A stretch of 64,000 bases of DNA from GCA-020343675 sp964462945 (GTDB lineage: Bacteria > Planctomycetota > Phycisphaerae > Sedimentisphaerales > Anaerobacaceae): NCBI GenBank assembly GCA_964462945.1, contig CAYWZW010000011.1, positions 31,004-95,003 of the forward strand. Direction: 5' to 3'. Within the stretch, counting starts at the first letter, position 1. Each line of letters starts with the position of its first letter. Made by a program: the position numbers and the translations under genes. Shown piece by piece: positions 8,344 to 17,006 of the stretch. Under the pieces are notes generated by a model, which was given only the letters and a program-made list of their open reading frames with translations, had not been told where the DNA came from and searched no databases.

Positions 8344-9201
8344 TTGGAAGACACTTACCATCTCACAGACACCGAGCAGGACATATTAAGTCACCCAGAA
8401 AGAGGAAACAGGATACATGTGCTGACTTTAGATCCCATCCTGGCCATCGACATTTGCGAAAGGATAAATCACGATCCGAGAATGAAGGGCTGTCAATTGA
8501 TCAGGCCTCGGGAAACGGCGATACGAGAGGCCGTCGAAGAAATCGAGGCTATGGCACGGGATACGGTATCGTCGCGACTGCTGATCATTGACGTACGCAA
8601 GATGGCGCTGCCCAAGCTTCGAAGGGCTTACAATAAAATAGTCGGCTATAACCGTAGAGACCTGAACAAATTATGCTACATCATACTGATAGGCGACGGT
8701 CCGTGGGACCTGTTTTATGAGGGGAAAACGCCTGCCGCGAGGGACCGCTGGCACGGCGGGCTGGACGTTTTCGTTCCTTATCTGGCTGTGCATCGGGTGG
8801 ATTTTCATCCCGCCGCGTTCTTCTTCGACCCCTTCCTGCATTACGAGCCTGACGAAATCGAGCACCCCGGCATCGACGAGGAATTCGTGCTGCCGGACAA
8901 GATTCCCCGAAGATTTGTCCCCTATTTCAAGGAGGAGGACATGACGGTGGCCAAGGCCAGGCGCTATTTCAGGGCCACCGACAAGGACGATGAGCTTCGC
9001 AAAAAAAGGCGCAGGAGGCTCAGAAGTCTGTACAAAAAGAGGACCGCAGAACAATTTCCCGACCAGAAAGACCAGGTAAGGGTCTGGCTGTCCAAAAAAG
9101 GGCTCAGGTTGGCAAGTGAGAAAATGCACCTCTACCCCTTATTCTTCGAGGACTGGGTCTATGACCTGATGCACAAAGCCGCTCAAGCCGAATCGCAGTG
9201 A
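8344..9201 (+). CDS. Hypothetical protein of unknown function (285 aa)
   Basis: I do not recognise this family. The frame starts with TTG at 8344, supported by AGGAGG ten bases upstream; the next upstream ATG is out of frame. The N-terminal half (about 25-125) alternates hydrophobic beta-like strands and helices, with HVLTLDPILAIDIC and LLIIDVRKMALPKLRRAY, resembling a receiver- or Rossmann-like fold. It is followed by FVPYLAVHRVDFHPAAFFFDPFLHYEPDEIEHP, rich in His, Phe and acids. The C-terminal third is very basic (DELRKKRRRRLRSLYKKR). No signal peptide or membrane segment. It may be co-transcribed with the preceding methyltransferase. Confidence 0.75.
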   Translation: MEDTYHLTDTEQDILSHPERGNRIHVLTLDPILAIDICERINHDPRMKGCQLIRPRETAIREAVEEIEAMARDTVSSRLLIIDVRKMALPKLRRAYNKIVGYNRRDLNKLCYIILIGDGPWDLFYEGKTPAARDRWHGGLDVFVPYLAVHRVDFHPAAFFFDPFLHYEPDEIEHPGIDEEFVLPDKIPRRFVPYFKEEDMTVAKARRYFRATDKDDELRKKRRRRLRSLYKKRTAEQFPDQKDQVRVWLSKKGLRLASEKMHLYPLFFEDWVYDLMHKAAQAESQ

Positions 9202-9429
9202 GATTCATCTTTCTGCCTTTTCCTATTGCCCGGCCCCTCAAGGAAAATCGCTGATTCGCAGGGGCGTGGCGAAGAGAATTTCAATAAGCGCGGTGCTCAT
9301 GAAACCTGCTGGAATTTCACAGTTCATTGGCGTATTATCAGTTGGATTAGAACACCTTCGCGGTCGCAAGCTAATGGGTCGCAGTTTGCTTGGGAAAGGT
9401 CTGCTGAGTTTGTTATGAGGAATGGCATT

Positions 9430-10800
9430 ATGGAAAAACACAAGGCAAGTAGGAGCAGTTGTGAGCCGGGAATCTCCCGGCGGGACTTGATTCGTGGTTC
9501 TGCTGCGGCTGTGGCGATTACTGTCGTACCGGCGTATGTCCTCGGCGGCCCGGGCCGAACGCCGCCGAGCGAAAAACTCAACATCGCCGGCATCGGAGTG
9601 GGCGGCCAGGGAAGCTCGGATTTGGACAATGTCAGCAGCGAGAACATTGTCGCGTTATGTGACGTGGACATAGATCGAGCAGCCGATACTTTCAAGCGGT
9701 ATCCGCAGGCGGCGAAGTATCGTGACTTCCGCGTCATGTTAGAGAAGGAAAAAGGAATCGACGCCGTCGTAGTTGCGACGCCGGACCATAACCACGCCGT
9801 CGCGACGATGATGGCCATCAAGCTGGGCAAGCACGTGTATTGCGAGAAGCCGCTGACTCGGACGGTCCGAGAGGCGCGCGCCGTAGCGACGGCCGCACGC
9901 CAGGCGAAGGTCGCCACTCAGATGGGCAATCAGGGCATGGCGTTCGAAGGCAACCGCCTGATCAATGAGTGGGTATGGGATGGCGCCATCGGTCAGGTGC
10001 ACGAGGTGCACGCCTGGTCCGACAGGCCGACACACAACGGCGAGCTTTTCTGGGCCCAGGGGATCGACCGGCCGAAGGAGACGCCGCCCGTTCCTTCAAC
10101 GCTGGATTGGGACCTGTGGCTGGGTCCTGCTCCTTACAGAACCTATCACCCGGCCTACGTGCCCTTCAAATGGCGGGGCTGGTGGGATTTCGGCTCGGGC
10201 GGACTGGGCGACATGGGGATTCACAATCTGGCTCCGGTTTTTTCCGCCCTGAAGTTAGGGGCGCCCAGAAGCGTGTACGCCAGCTCGACGCTGGTCTATA
10301 AAGAAACGCTGCCTTTAGCCTGCACGGTCCACTACGAGTTTCCGGCCCGTGAGGATATGCCGCCCGTGAAGCTGCACTGGTACGACGGCGGTATCTTGCC
10401 GGCGCGCCCGGATGAGCTGGAAGAAAAGCGCGAGCTATCGGTCGAGGACGGCCTGATCTTCGTCGGCGACAAAGGGAAAATGTACGTCGAAGGTTGGGGC
10501 GGAAACAGCCCCCGCTTGATTCCGGAAGAAAAGATGAAGGCGTACAAGCTGCCGCCCAAGACGCTCCCGCGCTCCATCGGCCATCACAAAGAATGGATTG
10601 CGGCCTGCAAGACCGGCAGCCCGACGCGCTCCAATTTCGACTTTGCAGGTCCTCTGACCGAAGCGGTCCTGTTAGGGACGGTCTGCGTTCGTGTGGGCGG
10701 GAAAAGACTGATCTGGGACAGTCAGAATTTCCGGATTACAAACCTGCCGGAGGCCAATGAGTTTCTACACTACGAATATCGTTCGGGATGGACGTTATAG
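9430..10800 (+). CDS. Gfo/Idh/MocA family oxidoreductase, Tat-exported
   Basis: 456 residues. A twin-arginine signal (GISRRDLIRGSAAAVAITVV) occupies about residues 14-40, so the folded NAD(P)-binding enzyme is predicted to be exported. The Rossmann part has AGIGVGGQGSSDLDNV, the VVVATPDHNHAV strand and the typical GKHVYCEKPLTRTVREAR lysine motif. The C-terminal alpha/beta domain carries GWWDFGSGGLGDMGIHN. ATG 9430 is chosen for GAGG nine bases upstream; an in-frame ATG at 9415 would add five residues. Exported Gfo/Idh proteins of this type are numerous in Planctomycetes and often act on sugars, but this substrate is unknown. A second Gfo/Idh gene follows after 30 bp. Confidence 0.9.
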   Translation: MEKHKASRSSCEPGISRRDLIRGSAAAVAITVVPAYVLGGPGRTPPSEKLNIAGIGVGGQGSSDLDNVSSENIVALCDVDIDRAADTFKRYPQAAKYRDFRVMLEKEKGIDAVVVATPDHNHAVATMMAIKLGKHVYCEKPLTRTVREARAVATAARQAKVATQMGNQGMAFEGNRLINEWVWDGAIGQVHEVHAWSDRPTHNGELFWAQGIDRPKETPPVPSTLDWDLWLGPAPYRTYHPAYVPFKWRGWWDFGSGGLGDMGIHNLAPVFSALKLGAPRSVYASSTLVYKETLPLACTVHYEFPAREDMPPVKLHWYDGGILPARPDELEEKRELSVEDGLIFVGDKGKMYVEGWGGNSPRLIPEEKMKAYKLPPKTLPRSIGHHKEWIAACKTGSPTRSNFDFAGPLTEAVLLGTVCVRVGGKRLIWDSQNFRITNLPEANEFLHYEYRSGWTL

Positions 10801-10830
10801 GCGAGAAGGTCGTAAGGAGGTCGATTGATT

Positions 10831-11928
10831 ATGACGGACAAAGGAAGAGTCAAGGTCGGGATTATCGGGTCGCAGTTTGAGGCGGAGATTCACGCCGAAT
10901 CGTTTCGAATGATTCCGGATGAGGCGGAGGTCGTCGCCATCGCCTCGCCCACGCAGGGCCACGCGAAGAAGCTGGCCGCCAAGCACGGGATTGCACGCGT
11001 CTTTACCGACTACAAGCAGATGCTTGCCGAGAAAGATATTGAGATGGTCACGATTGCGGCTCCGAACTATTTGCACGCGCAGATGACCATTGATATTGCC
11101 AGCGCCGGCAAGCACGTCCTCTGCGAGAAGCCCCTTTGTATGACGCTGGAAGAGGCAGACCTAATGATCGAGACGTGCCGGCGCAAGGGGGTGCTGCTGC
11201 TGTACGCGGAGGAGCTATTTTTCACGCCGAAGTACGTCAAAGCCAAGGAAATGGCCGACCAGGGCGCGTTCGGCAAGGTGTATTTGGTCAAGCAGTTGGA
11301 GAAGCATTTTGGCCCGCACGCTGCGTGGTTCTGGGACGTCGAGAAGTCGGGCGGGGGCGTTTTCATGGATATGGGCTGTCACGGGATTGCCTTTTGCTAT
11401 TGGTTCCTGGGCCGGCCGAAGATTCAGACCGTCTATTGTCAGATGGCGACGCACGTTCACGGCGGCAAGACCAAAGGTGAGGACGACTCTATATGTATTC
11501 TCGAATTTGCCAACGGCGCCGTCGGGCTGATCGAAGATAGCTGGTCGCGGCGGGGCGGGATGGAGGACCGCATCGAAGTTTACGGAGAAGGCGGAGTTAC
11601 ATACGCCAACCTGCACATGGGCAACGCCCTGCCGACCTATAGCGAATACGGCTATGGGTATGCCGTTGAGAAGGCCCCCACAACGAAGGGATGGACGTAT
11701 CCCGTTTTCGAGGAGCTGTGGAACTATGGCTTTCCGCAGGAGATGCGTCACTTCGCCCGCTGTGTCCGCGGCAAAGAGCAGCCGCAGGCGACCGGTGAAG
11801 ACGGCCGTCTCGTCCAGGAAATCCTTTACGCCGGCTACCAATCCGCTGCGACGGGCACGAAGGTCCAATTGCCCTTCCGAGCCGACGGTGTTGAACGGCC
11901 CATCGACCTGTGGTTGAAAACGCGGTAG
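10831..11928 (+). CDS. Gfo/Idh/MocA family oxidoreductase, cytoplasmic
   Basis: 365 residues with no signal peptide. The N-terminal NAD(P)-binding domain has VKVGIIGSQFEAEIHAESF, then TIAAPNYLHAQMTIDIASAGKHVLCEKPLCMTLEEAD with the conserved CEKP lysine. The C-terminal domain includes GGGVFMDMGCHGIAFCYWFLG, typical of sugar dehydrogenases of this superfamily. The start is ATG 10831, ten bases after TAAGGAGG; a TTG two codons upstream is possible but too close to that site. It lies 30 bp behind the exported paralogue and precedes a sugar isomerase-like protein, suggesting a shared pathway of sugar oxidation or epimerisation. Confidence 0.9.
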   Translation: MTDKGRVKVGIIGSQFEAEIHAESFRMIPDEAEVVAIASPTQGHAKKLAAKHGIARVFTDYKQMLAEKDIEMVTIAAPNYLHAQMTIDIASAGKHVLCEKPLCMTLEEADLMIETCRRKGVLLLYAEELFFTPKYVKAKEMADQGAFGKVYLVKQLEKHFGPHAAWFWDVEKSGGGVFMDMGCHGIAFCYWFLGRPKIQTVYCQMATHVHGGKTKGEDDSICILEFANGAVGLIEDSWSRRGGMEDRIEVYGEGGVTYANLHMGNALPTYSEYGYGYAVEKAPTTKGWTYPVFEELWNYGFPQEMRHFARCVRGKEQPQATGEDGRLVQEILYAGYQSAATGTKVQLPFRADGVERPIDLWLKTR

Positions 11929-12143
11929 TGAAGCCGAGTTTAGTAATCGCGCACCTTGTCGGCCACGTTGTTGCGATACCAACTGTGCCGAAAGGGCACG
12001 GACAGGGTAGATCGTCGAAAGGAGCGTAATCGTTGCGATTTCCATGTGAATTTATCGCTTCGTTCCGTTAGAATACCAAACAACCGGCTTGGTTTTATTT
12101 CAGGGTTTCTACGAACTATTTGTGCCATTGGGAGGTACGAGAA

Positions 12144-13100
12144 ATGGAAAGCGACGGCAAATCGACGTCAAGACGGGACTTTATGAAAAACTCTTTATTC
12201 GGAGCGGCGGCATTGGCCTGTGCATCAGTGGCTGAGTTATCTGCTGCACAAACAACATCTGCACCCCTGCGGCTTGGGGGCCCCACGTTTGAGAAATATG
12301 CAGACCCGGAGGGCTGGGTAAAGGCGGTCAAGAAGCTTGGCTATAGCGCTGCCTACTGCCCGGTCGGCGCCGAGGCCGCAGATGACGTTGTGAAGGCGTA
12401 TGCCGTCGCGGCGGAAAAGGCCGATATCATCATTGCAGAAGTCGGCGTCTGGAACAACCCGATCAGCTCCGACGAAAAGGCACGCCAAACGGCCCTGGAG
12501 AAATGCCGCAAACAACTGATTCTTGCCGACCGAATCGGCGCCAGGTGCTGCGTGAATATCAGCGGCTCGCGCGGCGAGCTGTGGGACGGCCCGTCCCTGC
12601 AGAACCTTACCGACGAGACCTTCGATATGATTGTCGAGACAACGCGTGCCATCATTGACGAGGTCAAGCCGAGCAGGACCTACTTCACTTTGGAGACGAT
12701 GCCCTGGGCCTATCCGGATTCCCCCGATTCGTATCTGGCTCTGCTCAAGGCCATAGACCGCAAGCGTTTTGCCGTTCATCTGGACCCGGTCAATCTCGTG
12801 TGCAGCCCGCAGCGGTATTTCAGGAGCGGAGACTTGATCCGCGAATGCTTCCAGAAGCTCGGTCCTTATATCAAGAGCTGTCACGCCAAAGACATTCTCT
12901 TGCAGACGAAGCTCACGACCCATCTGGACGAAATCCGCCCGGGCCTGGGCGGTTTGGACTACGCTGCGTTCTTAAAAGAGCTAAGCAAAATACCGGACAC
13001 TCCGCTGATGCTGGAGCACTTGAAGGACGCCGAAGAGTACCGGCAGGCGGCCGATCACGTTCGGAGCGTGGCGAAATCAATCGGCCTGTCTTTTGGCTAA
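12144..13100 (+). CDS. Xylose isomerase-like TIM-barrel protein, Tat-exported
   Basis: 318 residues. The N-terminus carries a canonical Tat motif, STSRRDFMKNSLFGAAALA, ending near SAAQ. The remainder is a TIM barrel of the sugar phosphate isomerase/epimerase (AP endonuclease 2) type, with barrel-strand residues such as CCVNISGSRGELW, YFTLETMPWA, FAVHLDPVNL and SCHAKDIL, whose Glu, Asp and His would bind a metal. GGGAGG about 8 nt upstream supports ATG 12144. It follows the two Gfo/Idh genes with a 215-bp gap that contains no other gene. Likely acts on a sugar in the periplasm; exact substrate unknown. Confidence 0.88.
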   Translation: MESDGKSTSRRDFMKNSLFGAAALACASVAELSAAQTTSAPLRLGGPTFEKYADPEGWVKAVKKLGYSAAYCPVGAEAADDVVKAYAVAAEKADIIIAEVGVWNNPISSDEKARQTALEKCRKQLILADRIGARCCVNISGSRGELWDGPSLQNLTDETFDMIVETTRAIIDEVKPSRTYFTLETMPWAYPDSPDSYLALLKAIDRKRFAVHLDPVNLVCSPQRYFRSGDLIRECFQKLGPYIKSCHAKDILLQTKLTTHLDEIRPGLGGLDYAAFLKELSKIPDTPLMLEHLKDAEEYRQAADHVRSVAKSIGLSFG

Positions 13101-13123
13101 TGCGCATAACGGCGCCCGTCGAA

Positions 13124-14584
13124 TCATGGCGGCAGGTGCGGCAGGCCGTCTGCTCCGTGCCGGCGAGCTTCGTCACCCATCAGCTTTATCAGCTCCTTCT
13201 TGACGGATTCCGGCTGGTCTGGTGGTTCGTAGCCTTTTAGCAGTCTTTCCACCTCACTATGGGCGCGCTGCTGGAGCGTTTGAGCCCCACGAGCTTCCCA
13301 TCGCGACCGGTGGGCACGGTCTATGACGGGCCCCGGGAAGAAATGTTCCTTCTTGAGGTGGCGTCGAGTGTGTTCCGAGATGAGCAGATGTTTTTCCTTA
13401 AGCAATTCCTGAAAGATCGCCAGTGCCGGGAAGTCCTCTCTCGGTTCGATTCCAGCAATGAGTCGAAAGGCCATGCCGCAGATTTCATTGTCCAGAATGA
13501 GCTTCTCAAGCGAGAAACAGCTTTCAAAGTCGAGCATACCAGGGCCGGAGATGTTGTTAATGCCGCAAAGCGCTGCCAGTACAGCTCCGATCCCGCTTTC
13601 CAGGCCCGCCTGGGCGTCCAGCTCTTTGGAGTCGCTCAAAGAAATGTATGCCTGGGTAGGCAGGTGGAGGTGCCTGCCGATTTCGTTGTACGCACAGTCG
13701 ATCATCATGGTTTCGATGGCGCCCATAGGTGTGGTTTCGTGCCGGACGTCAAAGATGGCTGGTGATCCGCCGTAGAGAACAGGCGTGCCGGGATTGGCTG
13801 TCTGGCTGATGACGATGCCGCTTAAGGTTTCGGCCGTATGCTGGATGAGTGTTCCGACGAGACTAACCGGTGCTATGAACCCGGATAACGGCATGGCGAT
13901 AAGCTCCACGGGGATGGAATACCGGGCGCAGTCTAACAGGTTTTGCGAGGTGACCTCGCTCCATTTCAGAGGGGAAGTAGGACAGCAGGAAAAGATAGTA
14001 AGAGGTTTCTCTTTGAGAGCCTCCGGAGATTGTCGGACGGCAAGTTGAAAATCTTTCATGACCTCGAAGGATTCGATTGTAAAAGCGCCGGTTACCACGG
14101 GCTTGGTGCCGTAAAGAAGGCTCAGAAAGAGGCGATAGCTGTCGGAAATTCTCTCCGGTACGTCTGCAGGGACCATCGCGGTGCTCGTCGAGGCGATATA
14201 ATCGAGCTGCTCGGCGATTTTGACGAAGCTGACGTAATCGGCCGTGACGGGCCGGCGCATCGTTCTTGCCTGAGAATCCAGGATGTGCAGGGCGGTTGAG
14301 CCGGGTGTAAAATAGACGTTGTGGCCGCAGAAGTCGTGTGTTTGCTTTCCGGCGACGTCATAGAGCCCGAACGATTCGGGAGCGGTTTTCAGCGCTCTGT
14401 CAACAATCTCCCGCGTAAGGACCGCATGATGTTTTTCCATGTCAACCGGGCAGCCGCAGTCCGAGAGCATGGCCAGAACGGTCTTGTTGTGAATTTCGAT
14501 TCCGAGTGTGCAGAGGATGTCAGTGGCTTGCGAAACGATCTGCTGGACGAGTTCGTCGGTCAAGAATCTGACTGTGGGTCTCAC
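13124..14584 (-). CDS. Trimethylamine methyltransferase (MttB) family protein, non-pyrrolysine type
   Basis: 486 residues aligning with the MttB superfamily: VRFLTDELVQQIVSQATDILCTLGIEIHN at the N-terminus, YFTPGSTALHILD, the GTKPVVTGAF strand, YGGSPAIFDVR and the NNISGPGMLDFES region. True trimethylamine methyltransferases decode an in-frame amber codon as pyrrolysine. This frame is uninterrupted, so it belongs with the MtgB-like demethylases of quaternary amines, which pass the methyl group to a corrinoid protein. No corrinoid protein or MtvA-like partner is beside it. GTG start at 14584 without a clear ribosome site. Convergent with the isomerase gene, leaving 23 bp between them. Substrate unknown. 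Confidence 0.87.
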   Translation of the reverse strand: MRPTVRFLTDELVQQIVSQATDILCTLGIEIHNKTVLAMLSDCGCPVDMEKHHAVLTREIVDRALKTAPESFGLYDVAGKQTHDFCGHNVYFTPGSTALHILDSQARTMRRPVTADYVSFVKIAEQLDYIASTSTAMVPADVPERISDSYRLFLSLLYGTKPVVTGAFTIESFEVMKDFQLAVRQSPEALKEKPLTIFSCCPTSPLKWSEVTSQNLLDCARYSIPVELIAMPLSGFIAPVSLVGTLIQHTAETLSGIVISQTANPGTPVLYGGSPAIFDVRHETTPMGAIETMMIDCAYNEIGRHLHLPTQAYISLSDSKELDAQAGLESGIGAVLAALCGINNISGPGMLDFESCFSLEKLILDNEICGMAFRLIAGIEPREDFPALAIFQELLKEKHLLISEHTRRHLKKEHFFPGPVIDRAHRSRWEARGAQTLQQRAHSEVERLLKGYEPPDQPESVKKELIKLMGDEARRHGADGLPHLPP

Positions 14585-14918
14585 GGCAAGGTTCTTTCGA
14601 TCACTATTTTACCCGGCCTCGCCCATCAACGAGGTCGTGGCAACATTGCTATGACTTTCGATTTGACCTACATACCAAATCCACGGCAAAACTGCAACTA
14701 TCGGGAGTCTTTTTTGCTGGCTTGCAGGTGTGAAGCAGTGTTGACGGCCCTGATGCCGCGAAAAGCAATGATTACGGCTATAATCTCTTGATTGGAGGCC
14801 GGAGTATTGGTATTATCAGGACGGGTCGGGCGTTCTGGAGAGATCAAGATGCTACGCGGTTCAGTGAAAAGTCAATCGGAGTGATATTCGGCTTATCATA
14901 AAATGAAGGAGATGGAGT

Positions 14919-16025
14919 ATGAGCGGCATTTTTGGAGTGGTCTCGAAAGGAAATTGCGTGGAAACTCTCTTCTACGGCACGGATTACCATTCCCACTTGG
15001 GAACGGAATACGGAGGCATGGTGGTCCTCGGAGAAGATTTTACCCGCCATATCCGTGATGTAAGTCAGAGCCAATTCAAATCAAAATTCTATGATGATTA
15101 CAAGAGTATGAACGGCAACAAAGGCATCGGCGTGATCAGCGCTTCTGAAGAACAGCCGATCTATCTTAACTCGAAATTCGGACCCTTCAGTATCGTGACG
15201 AACGGGATTGTGGAAAACGCCGAAGAATTGGCCGCCAAGCTGTTGAGGAAAGGAGCATCTTTCAGCGAGGTCAGCAAGAGAGGCGTCAATACCACAGAGT
15301 TGATAGCGAAACTCATCAGTCAGGGAAACAACCTGATAGACGGCATCGAGAAGATGTTCAGTGCCATCGAGGGCTCCTGCTCGCTCTTGCTGCTCAGCCG
15401 GGCGGGAATATATGCCGCCAGAGACAGATTCGGATACACGCCGCTTGCGATTGGGAAGCGGGAAGACGCCTGGGCCGTGACCAGTGAGACCTGCGCTTTT
15501 CCAAATAATGAGTTTGAAACAGTCAAAAACCTTGAACCGGGAGAAATCGTCCTGATCAATGAAGATGGAATCGTCCAGAGAAGGCCGGGCAGCGGAGAGG
15601 TGGACCAGATTTGTGCATTTCTCTGGATCTACACCGGTTTCCCGGCATCCACGTATGAGGGAATAAACGTTGAGATCGTCAGAGAACGATGTGGGCGCTA
15701 CCTTGCACAACGTGATACGGATATTAATGTTGACTTGGTCTCCGGCGTTCCTGACTCCGGATTTTCCCATGGATTGGGATATGCGATGGAGTCCGGCAAA
15801 CCCTTCAGACGTCCCCTTGTTAAATATACACCCGGATACGGTCGCAGCTACACGCCGCCTTCGCAGCAGACGCGGGACCTGATTGCAAAGATGAAGCTCA
15901 TCCCCATTAAGGAGGTGATTGAAGGCAACAGCATTGTTGTCTGCGAGGACTCGATCGTCAGGGGAACCCAGCTCAAGAACTTTACCATAAAAAGGAAAAC
16001 TCCGCTGCAACCCAAGTCGTTGTAG
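14919..16025 (+). CDS. PurF-like amidophosphoribosyltransferase paralogue, nucleophile missing and C-terminus truncated
   Basis: 368 residues. The N-terminal class II amidotransferase domain begins MSGIFGVVSK; authentic PurF exposes Cys at the second position, here Ser, so glutaminase activity is doubtful. The C-terminal PRTase part keeps VVCEDSIVRGTQLKN, the PRPP loop. Family members continue about 100 residues beyond that loop, but this frame ends 14 residues later. Adding one A to the A-run near 15988-15994 would restore a frame reading IKKENSAATQVVVGPHP to a stop near 16077, closer to the family but still short. Probably a decaying or regulatory paralogue. GAAGGAGATG upstream gives a good ribosome site. 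Confidence 0.75.
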   Translation: MSGIFGVVSKGNCVETLFYGTDYHSHLGTEYGGMVVLGEDFTRHIRDVSQSQFKSKFYDDYKSMNGNKGIGVISASEEQPIYLNSKFGPFSIVTNGIVENAEELAAKLLRKGASFSEVSKRGVNTTELIAKLISQGNNLIDGIEKMFSAIEGSCSLLLLSRAGIYAARDRFGYTPLAIGKREDAWAVTSETCAFPNNEFETVKNLEPGEIVLINEDGIVQRRPGSGEVDQICAFLWIYTGFPASTYEGINVEIVRERCGRYLAQRDTDINVDLVSGVPDSGFSHGLGYAMESGKPFRRPLVKYTPGYGRSYTPPSQQTRDLIAKMKLIPIKEVIEGNSIVVCEDSIVRGTQLKNFTIKRKTPLQPKSL

Positions 16026-16137
16026 GTCCTCATCCGGTCAGAAAGAAAGTGTTTGATTCGGAGAGTTCCTCGCGTTAGACTATTCCGCATGTACGTTGCA
16101 GTATGAGCGCCATGATGAGTCGCTCTGGAGGTAAGCG

Positions 16138-16443
16138 ATGTCCACAATCACGAAAAAAGAGTTGCTCGATCGCATCGCCGAAAGCACCCATACCAGACGG
16201 GGCGTGGTCAAACCCATCGTGCAATCTTTCCTCGATGAGATTATCCGTGAGCTGGTCAAGGGTAACCGCCTGGAATTCCGCGATTTTGGCGTGTTTGAGA
16301 CCAGGACGCGGGCGGCCAGAAAGGCGCGGAACCCAAAAACTCTCAAAGAAGTCCAGGCCCCGGCCGCACGAGTGGTCAGGTTCAAGATGGGCCGGCTGAT
16401 GAAACAGAGGGTAGGTACTCCCAAACCACGGGAGCGCCGTTAA
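16138..16443 (+). CDS. HU/IHF-family DNA-binding protein
   Basis: 101 residues. It shows the histone-like fold: N-terminal helices MSTITKKELLDRIAESTHTRRGVV, VKPIVQSFLDEIIRELVKGNRLEFRDFGVFETRTR across the dimerisation strands, and a beta-arm region with ARNPKT. A basic tail (GTPKPRERR) extends past the usual 90 residues. It would bind and bend DNA as a dimer. ATG 16138 follows GGAGG with 6 bp spacing. The next gene starts four bases after its stop, so the two are probably co-transcribed. Confidence 0.93.
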   Translation: MSTITKKELLDRIAESTHTRRGVVKPIVQSFLDEIIRELVKGNRLEFRDFGVFETRTRAARKARNPKTLKEVQAPAARVVRFKMGRLMKQRVGTPKPRERR

Positions 16444-16447
16444 CTAA

Positions 16448-16882
16448 ATGACAGGCGTACAGCCAATTTTGTTATCAGCCGTCACGTGCGGCAGAGTGAT
16501 TTTCGACAAGGTCTCCGGCATGCCGAGTGTCATCGACATCGTTCAGACGATCGACGCTCAAAGATATCCGGCCAGACATCCGCAAATCGTCTTTTTCTGT
16601 GAGCTGACAAACGGGCACGGAACAACGGAAACAAGAGTAAGACTTGTTGACGCTCAGGAAGAGGAGAAGGTCATATTCGAGCGGGCGGGAACGGTGCGGT
16701 TTGAGGACGTTAAACAGATTGTGACTTTGGCGGTGAACTTGCAGGGTCTTGTCTTCCCCCGTCCCGGCGAGTATCGCTTCCAGCTCCTCTCCGGCGGGCA
16801 TTTGCTCGGGGAAAGACGAATTCTCTGTCGAAAGATTGAGCTGCCACCCGGCCCCGGAGCCGACGGACCCCAAAAGCTCTAA
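16448..16882 (+). CDS. DUF6941-like hypothetical protein
   Basis: 144 residues. The first part, ILLSAVTCGRVIFDKVSGMPSVIDIVQTI, matches the DUF6941 pattern of short cytoplasmic beta-rich proteins in which a Cys or Ser precedes a conserved VI-D stretch and an S-x-I-x-I strand. The rest alternates strands typical of a sandwich (FFCELTNGHG, GEYRFQLLSGGHLLGERRI). No signal peptide. It begins four bases after the HU-like gene. The function of the family is not known to me; assignment to DUF6941 is by recognition of the N-terminal block only. Confidence 0.7.
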   Translation: MTGVQPILLSAVTCGRVIFDKVSGMPSVIDIVQTIDAQRYPARHPQIVFFCELTNGHGTTETRVRLVDAQEEEKVIFERAGTVRFEDVKQIVTLAVNLQGLVFPRPGEYRFQLLSGGHLLGERRILCRKIELPPGPGADGPQKL

Positions 16883-16905
16883 GTGGATGTTCGATTGCCG
16901 GATTA

Positions 16906-16973
16906 GCCACGAAGGCAGAAAGTCACAAATCAAAATATACATCATGGCCTTAGTGTCTTGGTGTCTTTGTGGC
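16906..16973. repeat. Imperfect inverted repeat (GCCACGAAGGCA ... TGTCTTTGTGGC)
   Basis: Twelve-base arms at 16906-16917 and 16962-16973 match at 10 of 12 positions and enclose TTAGTGTCTTGGTGTC. This resembles widespread intergenic repeats found in many environmental genomes. Lies between the DUF6941 gene and the small membrane protein. Confidence 0.4.
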
Positions 16974-17006
16974 AAAAGGAAGGTTGCAAATCGCAAATCG
17001 GTCAGG

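Noticed and set aside
13124..14584. Possible pyrrolysine-containing trimethylamine methyltransferase
   Set aside because: No in-frame amber codon lies within the family region, so a standard-codon MtgB-like protein is the simpler reading.
14741..14784. TTGACG and TATAAT pair upstream of the PurF-like gene as a promoter
   Set aside because: The spacing is about 32 bp, far from 17, so the boxes do not belong together; a separate -35 for the TATAAT was not found.
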